From Malurus cyaneus samueli (lineage: Eukaryota > Chordata > Aves > Passeriformes > Maluridae), in contig CM019237.1 of assembly GCA_009741485.1 (NCBI GenBank), positions 53,060,252 through 53,124,251 on the forward strand: 64,000 nucleotides of DNA, given 5' to 3'. This document shows, piece after piece, positions 37,398-48,585 of the stretch. The first letter of the stretch is position 1, and the number at the start of each line of letters is the position of its first letter. The position numbers were made by a program, and so were the translations under genes. Below the pieces are notes generated by a model, which ran no database searches, had not been told where the DNA came from, and saw nothing but the letters and a program-made list of their open reading frames with translations.

Positions 37398-40300
37398 TTT
37401 GCCAGAGAAGATGGAACTCTAGGAAAGAGTAGGTAGTTTAGTGGAGGCTAGATGCTGGAAGTGTATTCCAGGAAATACTGTTCCTGATGAATAGGGAGGA
37501 ATTCATATGCATTTATATATACATTTATACATTTTTATTTTTGCCAGGGCTGGTAACAACTTCTTGTCATATTTGAAGCCGAGATAACACTGGAAATGCA
37601 ACCAGGGGTTTGGTTACCTTAGGGATATTGGCAGAAGCAATAAGTTATTAAAACACCTTGAAGATGAAAGTCTCTATATAAATACTACATCTGTTATCCT
37701 TTCCAAAAACATTGCTGAGATAGCTATTCAGACCTTCAGCTGCTGTAAATTAGCACAACTGCGTGCTTTCCAGCAAAGCTACTTTTAATTCGTATCTGCA
37801 GAAGTCTGACTTCTTGATTCAATGATGCTAAAAATCTTCCTTTGTATGACTCCTGTTTAAAGGTTCTTTTGTTTTCATAGCCAAAGAATTTTAAAAATTA
37901 TCCTCAAAAATACATGGGCCAAATTCTTTGTTACCTCACTGCAAATCACAGTCCTTGCATTACTGTCAGTAAACTTTATCTGATCCAGCTGTGTAACTGA
38001 AACGAGTTTGATCCTGTTTGTCTGTAGAGTTTCCAGGGTGGGCTTCTGCAGATATTTTTGCTTTCTATACAGTGAACATTTCCGTATCAGTTTAGTAACC
38101 CTGACTATGGCGGAGCTGTGCCTGTTTGCACTCATTTGCACCAAATTTGTACAAAGATTCTTGATAATGTTTTATAAACATAAATTATTAGTGGTTTTTT
38201 AAACTGGAAATTGGATAAATGAAGATATTTTAAGTGGGAGCTCTGGCTTCTCTGAGGAAACTGTGATTAAACTCACTGGTATAAATTGTATTGTCTTCTG
38301 TATGTAAGAGAAAGAGACACTTTTTCCAACAGTTCATATTCAACATAATTTTCCACCAGGGAGACTGCAGCAGTTTGCCAGAGTTGTCACATGCCTTGAT
38401 GTCTTTGAACTTCTTCCTTGGAAGCTGCTGAAATCCTTCATGCAACTGCTCCACTTGGGCACAATCCAGGAAGAGCTTTCTCCAGCTGCTTTGGTTTATT
38501 ATGTATTGGCTCCCAGAATTTGAGATCACAAGTCGAGCAAAAAGGCTAAATGTAGATGCACACAGAACAGCCGGCTCTCCACAAGCCTGTGCTCCAGGAA
38601 GCCCCTCTGACCTGTTCTCAGTGCTAACATTCCTCAAGTTGCTTCCAAGACCCCTGAGATTTGGGCTGTTGCTGATAACAGGCCAACAAATGTCATGTTG
38701 CATTTATGGGACAAAGGAAAAGCAAGCAGTAAAAAACCCTTCTTTTCTTCTATATTTGTATGGGGAGAGCAGCTCATTCCACATATCCTCCCTCACAAGC
38801 TAGAAATGAAGTGCTAAAGCTAAAATCTTGGCATTTAGGGAAACAGGAAAAAGGGAGGCTGAGGTCCAACACAGTAAGATGCAAATCTTTGATGTTACAA
38901 GACTACCCTTGCTATTGCTTTTAGTAATGTTTTTATGCTTTGGTTATTTTTCTCTTGTACAAATTCAGGGCATTCAAGCTTATCAATGCAGTCTTACAGG
39001 AGATAAACTCTTTCCTTCAATTTCACAGGAAAAAGAGTGTCTTATTCCTAAGGCAGAACTGTCAGGTAAAGAAATATGGTTGAGGTAAATGAGGTTCATG
39101 CAGGTTAGAGCAGACTCCCTGTTGCTGTAGCTGTGGTAGGGTGGCAAAATATCTCCAGTCCCCAGCTACCCATGCAGCAGGTGTTTACTGCCAGCTACAT
39201 CATCTTCCACCCTTCATGCCCCATGTATTGCCTTTCAGTTCTGTCTCAGCTTTGCTATCGGGTATTGAGGTTAGTTTGGATATTCTTCCTCTCTCCCTTT
39301 CATGTCTGTTCTTCACCTTTCCCCTTCTTTGCAGTGCTGTGCAATCATCTGGGGGAAAAAAATATTGTGAGGATGGTGTTTTTTCTTCATTACATGAAAA
39401 CCCTAAGTCTGACGTAGTGCAGAGGAATGGAAAGACTCAGGATGGGATGGCAGTGTTTCGAGAAGGGAAGCACACCAGGAAAGGCTCTATAAGTCCATGT
39501 GTTGGTGGCTTGCAGAGCTGCAGCCCATTGAAGCCCTACCACATCTATCTGCAGTCTCACAGGACACTCAGCTGGGCAGCACTGTGAACAAATCCTAATG
39601 ACCTGCAAAGGTGGGGCAGGATGGAGGTGCTAATCACTGTCAGCTCCAGAAAGGTACAAAAAGGCACCAACCCTACTAACAGTTTGTTGCCCACCAAAGA
39701 AGAAACCTGGAGACCTGAGGTGGTGTTGGTGTCCCTTGTCCTCCCTGGCATCACAATGGAATGGACTTAATAGCTGGACACAAGTGGTGCTGAGCCCAGT
39801 GGCAGGATGAATTTCTTGGCATTACCCACATCAGTGTGTTTTTTTGTGTGAGAAAGCGAAAACTGTTTTATTTCCAATTTTCTAATTAAAAAAAATCTGT
39901 CCATGCTATGTTCTGATAGAGTGTTACAGCAGAATTTCCTACAAGATGGGAACCATCAGGAAGGGAAGATGTCAGGATTACAGAGTTCCAAGATTCTAGT
40001 CTAGTCCAGCTAAGTGTTTAGGCATTCATTCTGTAGAAATGAATAATCCTTATTAGTTAAGAAGATTCTTAAGTGCTTTCCTGAAATGTCTTGTAAGATC
40101 AAATACACTTTCTTCCTGGAGCTCCATTTTTTTTTTCTTTTATTCTATCATTTATGATTTAAGAACAGCGCTTGAAAAACAGCTGCTGTGAAGACTTAAA
40201 GATCTCTATAATTCACATGTTCTAAACTCAGCAATCCTAGGATACTTATGTTCTTTTACGAAGCAGGGGGAGGGAAGGACATGCAAAAATCTTTAAGATG

Positions 40301-43300
40301 CTATATAAAAAAAAGACTTCAAAGGAAGGGGAAAAGTTTTATCCTTTTAAGCTCAGGAAAAGTATGCCAGATTTATGCAGATAATCAAGTATCTTCTCCA
40401 CACTTTAAGAGTGCAGAATGTGATTTTCCTCTTTCAGTAACATCTAACTTCAGTAACTTTATAACTTGAAAGGCGGTAGTTGTGTTTTTAGATATATCAC
40501 AGGGAAGCTTAGGAAAGGTAACCTTAATTAGTGTATATACATTTTATGTGAGTGTGTGCTATTTAGTTATGATATTTTTTTTTTCCTGGCTATACATGGA
40601 AATATTTTATAAGGGATCTCTCTCTGGCTTAGTGTGACCTCCTCACTATGGCAACTCTCCTGCAAAGAACAGCCCACATCTGCATTCCATCCCATTCACT
40701 GCCCTGGTTTTCTGTATGTCACCTGCAGCAGCTGGGGAATGACTGGGCAGTTCTAGCTCAGAAAAAGGGTGTGACTGGAGGAAGAAGAGAGTGGGTGGGT
40801 GACTGTGGTCAGGGAAGAACAGTAAAGTTGAACAAGTCTTTGTCTTTTAATCTTCCTAAAACAGAGATCTGAAAAATATACTATAATCCTAATCTTGACT
40901 GGTGAAGTCAATGTGAATTTGTCTTTTTTTTTTTTTTTAAGGATTAGTTTTTTCTCCTGTGTGCTTGTCAGACAATATTTTCTTGAGTTGAATACATCCA
41001 TGATTCCAAGTCTGAATAGATAGCTCATACACTGCTGAACACTCCAAATTTTCTCACTTTGTAGTCGTTAAAGTACTTTCTAGAATTTGGAAATTCAAAC
41101 TTCTTGGCTGAAAATATTCTTCTTCACTTAGTATACCTTTGATGGGCTCCATTTTCCTGTGAACTTGTTCCAGTGAGAGGCAACACAGATCTGGCATCAA
41201 GGAACAATGAAAAATGACATTTTTTTTCACCTGAAACTCTTCCATCACTTTGGATTTTAGTATTTGCATTCTTTATCTAATGAAAATATTTTACCCTTGG
41301 GGTAAAATCTCACTGTGAAATTATGATTCTAATTTGTAGCATCAATGTTTCTTTTTTGTTCCTGACTGAAGCAGTTCAGCTCTCTTGTCACAGCTATTTC
41401 TCTCTGTTTACAGGGTTGAATTTTTGTCTTGTATCTAATATCTCCCAAGCCCATATGGTAATGTAGATGAGCTAGCTCTTCCTTTTTTCCCTATTTTGCT
41501 TTACAAGATAAGGCCATCCCTGTCATCTTTTTGCAAACTATGCTCAAAACACATTCCGTGCTCAAGTTGATTATTAAAAAAATATTACGTTTATGAGAAA
41601 CGATACAATGGATAGAGGACAAGCACAGGTTCTGAACATGTGAATTGGTATCTGTTTCCCTGTTTCCATGCTGGTGGACTATTGCATCTTAGACAGTTTT
41701 AGAGTTTTTATCATGACTTTACATTTGGTAAAAACACTGCAGGGGTAGAACTGCCCAGGGTCCTATAAACACTGATTTATATACTTACTCATACAAACGT
41801 TTCAGTATGTAGAGACAGCATGCCTCAGCAATGAAGTTTCACCGTCTGATATACTTAAGTTTAAGACTAATGCTTATTGTTACTGAACTTAATAGGCAGA
41901 AGATGAAAACTTTTTTTCTATGCTCTTTAAAATAATTTTTAACCTAGATTATTTGGAGACCTTTTTAAAAAATTTATTCAGCACTTATTTACATAATCAG
42001 TACTCAGACCTTTTCTTAAGCCCAGCCTACTGGGTGGTTAGTTTTAGCTGTTAGCTTTTTTTCCCTACTCATTTATTTTGCATGTTACACTTTCAGACTT
42101 CAGCTAAAGGATTCCAATACAGAAAAAAAGCCATTTTTAAGACTGGACTGCTAATATTTCTCTTTACAGAGAGTCTTGGGAGCAGGCATTTTGGACCCAT
42201 TTTTCTATATTTTCAAATAACTGAGGATGTATCTCAGAACATGCCTGTGTCATTTGTGCAAAGAGGACTCTAAATTACGAGGCTAAAAAGCTGACTGGAT
42301 ACACCTCATTGGCTCTTTCTAGCTTTAATTCCTGAAATTGCTCCATTTTTGCCTTCACTTCAAACACTGCTTTTCTTCCATATGGTTGGCAGAATAGCTC
42401 TAAAAAAGGTATAAGGCTGTTGTGAATTAAGAGTTGTTTCCAGTGAGGTATTTGCAGTATTCCCTTGTCATTGTCCTTGCTGACAAGACAGTCTTTGAGG
42501 CTGGAATTTCTCCCTGTCCTTAGTGTGACAGGTTGCCAGAAAATGAGCACCATATGCTGTATTTAGTTTAATAAAGTTCTCAGTGTGTTATCTATGTCAT
42601 TATTCCTTCTGTAATGCATTTGTAATGTAAAATTATATTAGGAAATTGGGAGGACTGGGGAGTCTGTAAAGATGGCAGAGATGTTGCTCAGATGCGAGGA
42701 GTAAAGAAAGCCCCATGTGGGTTTGCAAGCCCTGGCTTTTTGCCCTTTCATGTTTCTTTAGGTGATAATAGAGAACAAAGCTTGTGCTTTCTGACTACTT
42801 GGTGACCCAGGAAAAAAAAATCTATTACCAAGGGATAGGATTAGACTAGACTAAAAAAATTATTAATTCTGAAACTAGGTGTAGTCAATAGCGAGCTTTT
42901 CTTTCTTGGCCTGACTCTGCCTTTAGAATCCTGTACATAACATTTGCTTGTCTTAGGTGTAAAACCCCCTTGTTTCATGTTTGTCTTAATAATGGATAAT
43001 GTTCAGCTCCCTGGCTAGCAAAAATGTTATATAAAACATTTCCTGTTTTCTAACCAGCTCTAGTTCGGAGCTTGGAGAAAGCTTTTGGCACTCCTCATCA
43101 GAGGAATTTAAACAGCTTCCCAGCATGCTTTTATGACCTGATTAATATGCAGGGACTTGGAAGCAAAAAAGTGGATGTAAACCAGGTTCTAGGGAACAGG
43201 CTTTGCATATTTTTTTTCTGCTTAGTTTGCCTGAATTTCAACGATTGAGCTTTCCAGAGTTTGTCACTGCTTGAGTCTTGTATTAGCAACTGTTGGTGGC

Positions 43301-44075
43301 AACAAACTCTCTATTTCATTTCAAGCAGTTTTTTTCAGGTATCTTTAGTTGCTTAAAAAAAATTAGGAACATCTACCTCCCAAGACTTTTCTGAAATGAG
43401 GCACTGAAGGAATTAGAGCTCTGCAATGTGTATGTATGTGCAACCTTGAGAGCTCATTCGTTTGTTCTCTATGACAATAAAGCTACTTTTATGATAGAGT
43501 TATTCCAGTTCTGCTTGAACAAGAAGTACAGAAAACCTCAGTCTTGCAAGGAACAGAGCTTTGCAGTATTTCTGTGTTGATTTTTTTTGAAGAGAGCAGA
43601 TGCTGGAAACATGCTCTGGGAAGCTTTTAGATGCACATTTACGAATTCAGAAACCTTCATGCTTGGTTCTGCCCAGCAGTCCATTCATCACTGGATTGTA
43701 CCATGTCAAAGTAAGAATTTAGGAGTTTCAGTGTAAGTTGTAGATACTACCAAAGAGACAATTGTTGGCCAGTACTGCCCATTACAAACTATAGTGCTTC
43801 TTGCTTGCTTCTGAGTGATGGATGGCAGAAACCACAAGACTTTGCTTGCTCATTCTGGTTTTAACATCTGTGTCTCTGTAACACTCGTGGCAATTCACTC
43901 TGAAGAATAACAAAGTATTTTCTTTTTCTTGCTTTGCTATCTGGGTACTTTGCCACATCACCCAAACATGTGGTTCACCCCCTCTAAGACTTGTTGATGA
44001 TGAGATGCCTCCATCTGCAGTGAGCCAGAGATAAATTGTGAAGCTTACACACATCATTTGTAAGGCCAGAGAAAA
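37398..44075. other. Intergenic DNA, no certain gene
   Basis: No supported gene apart from the exon candidate at 38.97 kb. The 157-codon minus ORF at 38230-38703 and the 148-codon + ORF at 39141-39587 lack signatures. A poly-T run is at 40927-40939. The last 500 bases before the provirus were compared by eye with its 3' LTR and show no match. Confidence 0.45.
38879..39088 (+). other. Unrecognised 69-codon ORF with signal-peptide-like N-terminus, overlapping a splice-bounded exon candidate
   Basis: From ATG at 38879 the ORF gives 69 residues and a TAA at 39086-39088. Residues about 9-28 are strongly hydrophobic (LPLLLLLVMFLCFGYF), like a signal peptide or membrane anchor, and the rest is polar with two Cys. 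Separately, the hydrophobic stretch is T-rich DNA that reads as a pyrimidine tract ending in AG at 38967-38968. From 38969 to 39065 there is a 97-nt segment that ends in a strong donor CAG/GTAAAG and is open in two frames. The hydrophobic 'signal peptide' may therefore just be a translated splice acceptor. I recognise no family. Either reading may be chance. Confidence 0.2.
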
Positions 44076-44104
44076 TAAGATATTAAAAGCTTTTTAATAT
44101 CTTA
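44076..44104. repeat. AT-rich inverted repeat next to the primer-binding site
   Basis: The arms 44076-44087 and 44093-44104 are perfect 12-bp inverted repeats (taagatattaaa / tttaatatctta) around a 5-nt loop. It ends ten bases before the primer-binding-site-like sequence, where the end of a 5' LTR would be expected. Confidence 0.8.
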
Positions 44105-44113
44105 ATTTAAATT

Positions 44114-44131
44114 TGGCACCCAGGATGTGTG
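44114..44131 (+). other. Primer-binding-site-like sequence
   Basis: tggcacccaggatgtgtg starts with TGG, as retroviral primer-binding sites do, and stands directly before the 5' leader of the element. I cannot assign the priming tRNA with confidence. Confidence 0.45.
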
Positions 44132-44213
44132 GCTTGAGAAAGTGAAGAGAAAAATTGTAATAATTTCATTCTGGTTTTAAATGCTTGGTATTGGGTTATA
44201 GTTAGAAGTTACC

Positions 44214-44402
44214 ATGCTGTTTGAAGTAATAATGTCATTCTGGTCTCTAGGCCTATTTGCCTATCCACATATAGAGACAATTTTGTCCCTTGCGTGGGAG
44301 TTTTATAAATCAGGGACACTAATCAGAGTTGCTATATTTATAGGTGTGGTAGTGATAATTTATAAAAGCTTAAGAGAGGTACTGGGAACTTTTGAAAATT
44401 GA
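44214..44402 (+). CDS. Small intact membrane-protein ORF in the leader of the ERVL-like element
   Basis: A 62-codon ORF begins at an ATG in a good context (accATGc) and ends in TGA at 44400-44402. The protein is almost all hydrophobic. Residues 1-25 include FWSLGLFAYP and residues 36-50 include VAIFIGVVVIIY, which is long enough for a membrane span; a short charged tail (KSLREVLGTFEN) follows. It lies 83 bases after the primer-binding-site-like sequence and upstream of gag. It is uninterrupted, whereas gag-pol downstream is broken about every 200-400 bases. I know no named ERVL protein at this position. It could be a leader-encoded accessory protein, a signal/anchor exon, or a chance ORF from T-rich leader sequence. 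Confidence 0.4.
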   Translation: MLFEVIMSFWSLGLFAYPHIETILSLAWEFYKSGTLIRVAIFIGVVVIIYKSLREVLGTFEN

Positions 44403-44661
44403 CATGCTCTGTTGTTTCTCTGTCCTAGTCTTAGTAACCTGTTTTGGGGTTTTATTAGTAATTATAGCCAGTCTGCTACAGGAAAAGTAGGGGATGATGT
44501 TTCCCAGCCCTTCATCTCCTTCTTCCCCTTAAAATCTGGCACATCACCTTTTGAGGACGTTACATCCAGTTTCCCCTGGATGTTAAAGAGGCCAGTTTCC
44601 TGGTGTTTTATCCGATAGGAATGCTCTTTACAGTCTGTAGCTTGTCTAGAATGAGGGCTGA

Positions 44662-45978
44662 GATTTCCAGAGGGGTTATCCAAGCACCTTCCCAGGTGTG
44701 GAAAAGTCTGAGTGGTGTGGGATATGGGAGAATATAGGCCTAATACTGAAGGAATTCTCTGAACCAATAATTTTTAACTTCCGACTTAAAAATAATCAGA
44801 ACCCAGCTGAGGTGGGGAAATATCTGAAAGAGAAATGTAATGAGAACTGTAAGGAAAAGAAGCTCATTGCAATATGCTGGGCCCTGGCTAATGCTTATCG
44901 CACACTGCTCAGTGCAGTAGGGTAGGAGACAGAGCCAGAGAGGTCAGAGGACAAGTCAGCAGATACCCCAGAGCCTGGGGTATCTTTATCTCACTCAGGC
45001 TGCAGCTAAACCAGACAGCGAGCCTAAGCCAGTAGCAGTTGCCCCTGTCCAGAGAAGGAAACACAAAACCAAATCTATTTGCCCAGCAGATGATGATGGG
45101 CAGTCAATAACCTCACAGCCAGAAGGGGAATCTGAACCAGAAGTTGTTATTGAGTCTCTGACCCCAGAAAACACTCATGGCCTAAGGGCAGACTACAAAC
45201 GACAGCCTAATGAATCGATATTGGGCTGGCTGGTCCGTGTCTGGGACACTCAGGTGATAATATGATGCTGGATGGTGGTGAAGCGATGCAGTTGAGATCC
45301 CTCTCAGGTGATGCAGCTATTGACCAAGGGATGGTAAGGGGGCCTGAAACTCTCAGTCTCTGGGCCCGGCTCCTAAAAAGTGTGAGGGAAAGATACATGT
45401 GTGTAGAAGATCTCCAGATACATCAAACCTTGTGGAAGACCATAGAACAAGGGATTAAATGCTTGAGAGAACTGGCAGTGTTGGAGATCATTGTCTCAAA
45501 TGACCAAACAATCAGGAGTCCAGACTTGATAAAATGTACACAGCTAATGTGGCTAAAACTCGTATGACTTGGGTCACAAGAATATGCCTCTGCTATAGCA
45601 ATGATGAAGTGCAATGAAAGGGATGAGACCGTGCTTGCTGTGGCGAAGAAGCTCTGTGCATATGCAGATTCTGTGCATGGCCCAACACATGCAAGAATCT
45701 CAGCTGTGGAAACAAGCCTGTCACAGCGTATACAGGAAGTGGAGAACAAGATGGAGGAGAACCATCAGCAACTCAGGAAAGAGATTAAAGGAGGCCTTCT
45801 CCAAATTGCATCGGTCCAGACAAGAGGCCCTGTCACCGGGAGCAGATGTCCCCAACCAGAGAAAGAGGGTACACTCCACAAGCAAACCTCTGATCCTTCC
45901 TGCTTGAGCATGGGGAAAACAGGAGAAGGTGGGACGGAAAACCCACCTCTGCCCTGGCAGCACAGATGCGTGAATTGA
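44662..45978 (+). pseudogene. gag: Broken gag of the ERVL-like element
   Basis: Gag forms the virion core. Here it is spread over three frames. A first piece runs to TAG 44923-44925 (it includes KKLIAICWALANAY). A second piece, with no ATG, is open at about 44999-45264 in another frame and contains ESILGWLVRVWDTQ. A third, 45262-45978, contains ETLSLWARLLKSVRERY and is cut by TGA at 45565-45567. Near its end (about 45700-45800) is a heptad-like stretch (SLSQRIQEVENKMEENHQ) that predicts a coiled coil. From about 45830 the gag-like reading moves to the protease frame, where a TGA lies at 45891-45893. No CCHC zinc knuckle is visible in any frame. The order and the LSLW-RLL-VRERY pattern are those I recognise from bird ERVL gag. 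Confidence 0.65.
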
Positions 45979-46667
45979 AGAATGGCAACACCCAGAGAGG
46001 AAGCTTCAGCAGAAGAGCAGTAGCTCCAGTTTCACATAACCAAGCTGCCCAGCATAACGGAAGGCAGAATGACGTGTCCAATCCTGTGGAAGGAACCTCT
46101 GCACTGTATGCCCATGGAAGGAATGGCAGCCAGTGCTGGAGGGGCCCTATCTCTAGCCAGGTAGAGGCCTGGGAGAACTGTGCCTTTTGGACTGTGTGGA
46201 TTCGTTGGCCCGGCACAGCAGAACCACAGGAATATGAGGCTTTGGTCGACACTGGTGCGCAGTGCACACTAATTCCATCGCGACATATGGGGACAGAATC
46301 TGTTTCTATTGATGATGTGACAGGAGGATCACAAGACCCGACTCTGGTGGAAGCTGAGGTGAGCCTGACTGGAAAGGAGTGGTGGAAACATCCTGTTGTG
46401 ACCGGTCCAGAGGCCCCATGCATCCTGGGAATAGACTTCCTCCGAAGTGGGTATTCCAAAGACTCAAAGGGATTCAAGTGGGCCCTTGGAATAGCTGCTG
46501 TAGAGACAGAGGGCATCAAACAATTAAACACCTTGCCTGGGCTGTCCAAAAATCCTTCTGCAATTGGACTCCCTAAGGTGGAAGACCAGCACGTTTCCAG
46601 TCGCAACATCAGCAGTGCACTGCCAGCAGTACAGAACAAACCGAAATGCTGTGATTCCTATCCATAA
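45966..46667 (+). pseudogene. pro: Gag C-terminus and aspartic protease of the ERVL-like element
   Basis: A 233-codon stretch without stops. The first 70 or so residues are polar and look like the end of gag. Then comes a retropepsin-type protease with the catalytic LVDTGAQ (DTG codons 46248-46256) and, 60-65 residues on, the ILGIDFL motif that closes the fold in retroviral proteases. The protease would cut Gag-Pol as a dimer in maturing particles. The frame ends at TAA 46665-46667, and the reverse transcriptase continues in the next frame with overlap from about 46610. The catalytic triad is intact, so this is the best preserved stretch together with the RT, but it has no independent start and belongs to a dead gag-pol. 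Confidence 0.7.
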
Positions 46668-47358
46668 GATGATCCAGGAGCTGGAGACCCAAGGGATGGT
46701 CAGCAAGGCCCACTCACCCTTTAACAGCCCCATCTGGCCTGTTCGCAAATCTGAAGGAGAATGGAGATTGACTGTGGACTATCGTGCTTTGAATGAAGTG
46801 ACTCCACCGCTGAGTGCTGCCGTGCCGGACATGCTGGAGCTCCAGTACAAGCTGGAGTCCAAAGCTGCGAAGTGGTACACCACCACTGACATCGCCAACG
46901 CGTTCTTCTCCATTCCTCTGGCAGCTGAGTGCAGGACACAGTTTGCTTTCACCTGGAGGGGCGTGCAGTACACCTGGAACCGGCTGCCCCAGGGGTGGAA
47001 GCACAGCCCTACCATTTGCCATGGGTTGATCCAGGCCACACTGGAAAAGGGTGAGGCTCCGGAACATCTTCAGTATGTTGATGACATTGTGTGGGGGGAC
47101 ACAGCAAGAGAAGTATTTGAGAAAGGAGAAAAGATCATCCAGATTCTCCTGGAAGCTGGCTTTGCCATAAAGAAGAACAAAGTGAAGGGACCTGCTCGAG
47201 AGATCCAATTCCTGGGGATAAAGTGGCAAGATGGACCGCATCAGATCCCCACAGAGGTCATTAACAAGATCACGTCGATGTCTCCACCAACCAGCAAAAA
47301 GGAGACACAGGTTTTCCCGGGTGCCATAGGCTTTTGGAGGCTGCACATCCCTGAGTAG
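46610..47358 (+). pseudogene. pol: Reverse transcriptase domain of the ERVL-like element
   Basis: The open frame (46564-47358) reads about 250 residues of retroviral reverse transcriptase. Landmarks are FNSPIWPVRKSEGEWRLTVD (fingers), the palm aspartate in TTDIANAF (GAC 46888-46890), LPQGWKHSPTICHGL, the catalytic YVDD (47074-47085) and FLGIKW. All three catalytic aspartates are kept. The frame stops at TAG 47356-47358. The same frame continues through a legible thumb/connection part (FHWGPEQQQAF) to TGA 47498-47500, after which the reading moves to another frame. It is in a different frame from the protease upstream. Confidence 0.85.
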
Positions 47359-47495
47359 TCAGATCCTGAGTCCTACCTGGTGACCAGCAAGAAGAACGAT
47401 TTCCACTGGGGCCCTGAACAGCAGCAAGCCTTCACCCAGATCAAGCAGGAAATCACTCATGCGGAGGCCCTCGGCCCAGTCAGGGCAGGATCAGG

Positions 47496-47831
47496 GTGAA
47501 CGTGCTCTACTCTGCAGCTGGGAGCAATGGTCTGTCCTGGAGCCTTTGGCAGAAGGTCCCTGGTGAGACACGAAGCGGGCCACTGGGATTCTGGAGCCGA
47601 AGCTATCGAGGGTCTGAGGCTAATTACACTCCAACAGAGAGGGAGATCTTAGCAGCCTATGAGGGAGTCCAAGCTGCTTCAGAAGTGATTGGTACTGAAG
47701 CCCAACTCCTCCTGGCACCCTGACTACCAGTGCTGTGGTGGAAATTCAAAGCTAAGGTCCCCTCTACCCACCCCGTCACTGATGCTACCTGGAGCAAGTG
47801 GATTTCTCTCATTACCCAGCAACCTGTATAG
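47496..47831 (+). pseudogene. pol: Pol connection region before RNase H (ERVL-like)
   Basis: One frame carries LYSAAGSNGLSWSLW, GFWSRSYRGSEANYTPTERE and ILAAYEG. This is the connection domain just after the RT, where the GFWSR and YTPTERE motifs are common in ERV and Ty3-type pol. A TGA at 47721-47723 and a TAG at 47829-47831 interrupt it. It lies in a different frame from the RT. Confidence 0.75.
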
Positions 47832-48370
47832 GAAATCTGAATTTCCCTAGGATCCTGGAAATAATTACAAATTGGCCTGAAGGTGAAGACTTTGGTCTTG
47901 CTGATGAGAAGGAGCAAGAACCAGTGACACGTACTGAGGAAGCTCCACTATACAACCAACTGCCAGCAGAGGATAAAGGCTATAGTCTCTTCACTGATGG
48001 TTCCTGTCGCATTGTAGGGATGAACCAAAAGTGGAAAGCAGCCGTGTGGAGCCCCACCCAACAGGTTGCACAGGCCACAGAAGGAGAAGGTGGATAGAGT
48101 CAATTTGTTGAGCTCAAAGCCATCCAGCTGGCCCTGGACATTGCTGAGAGGGAAAAGTGGCCAAAAGTGACCTTTACATTGATTTATAGATGGTGGCCAA
48201 TGCTTTGTGGGGGTGGCTGGACAGATAGAAAAAGGCCAATTGGCTGCGTAGGGGAAAACCAATCTGGGCTGCTGAAGAGTGCAAAGACATTGCAGCCCAG
48301 CTGGAGAAGTTACCTGTGAAAGTCCGCCATGTAGATGCCCATGTCCCCAAGAGCTGGGCTAATGAGGAGC
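47830..48370 (+). pseudogene. pol: RNase H domain (ERVL-like), broken
   Basis: The frame 47830-48097 holds the RNase H start LFTDGSCRIVG; the first catalytic Asp is GAT 47996-47998. TAG 48095-48097 follows, then ELKAIQLALDIAERE with the catalytic Glu in the same frame. Near 48190 the frame changes and shows ANALWGWLD, then TAG 48226-48228. The domain ends at HVDAHVPK (CAT 48328-48330), the last catalytic Asp/His region. RNase H would remove the RNA strand during reverse transcription. All the catalytic residues are recognisable but spread over two frames with two stops. Confidence 0.75.
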
Positions 48371-48583
48371 ACCAAAAACAAGCACATAGATCAGGCTGCA
48401 AAGATAGAGGTGTCTCAGATCGACCTGGACTGGCAACACAAAGGGGAGTTGTTCATAGCTCGATGGGCCCCTGAGGCCTCAGGCCACCAGGGCAGAGGTG
48501 CCACATATAAGTGGTCATGAGACCGAGGGGTGGATCTAACCATCTCCCAAGTTATCTTTGACTGTGAAACAAGCAGGCCAAGT
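48371..48583 (+). pseudogene. pol: Integrase N-terminal zinc domain (ERVL-like), degraded
   Basis: The frame reads AAKIEVSQIDLDWQHKGELF and GHQGRGATYKW, then TGA 48518-48520, then DRGVDLTISQ and DCETS, and ends in TGA at about 48587. Position and sequence fit the HHCC zinc-binding domain of a retroviral integrase. The HX3-5H pair is not visible, as only one His precedes GRGATYKW, and only one of the two CX2C cysteines is seen. Confidence 0.65.
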
Positions 48584-48585
48584 GG

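Noticed and set aside
38230..38703. 157-codon ORF on the minus strand, the longest single ORF outside the provirus and the 30.77 kb region
   Set aside because: No recognisable domain, no codon bias visible, and another ORF of 100 codons opposite it; treated as chance.
45833..46639. 268-codon minus-strand ORF, the longest single ORF in the window
   Set aside because: It is antisense to the protease part of the provirus, whose sense frame carries DTG and ILGIDFL motifs; a shadow ORF.
46714..47346. 210-codon minus-strand ORF
   Set aside because: Antisense shadow of the reverse transcriptase frame.
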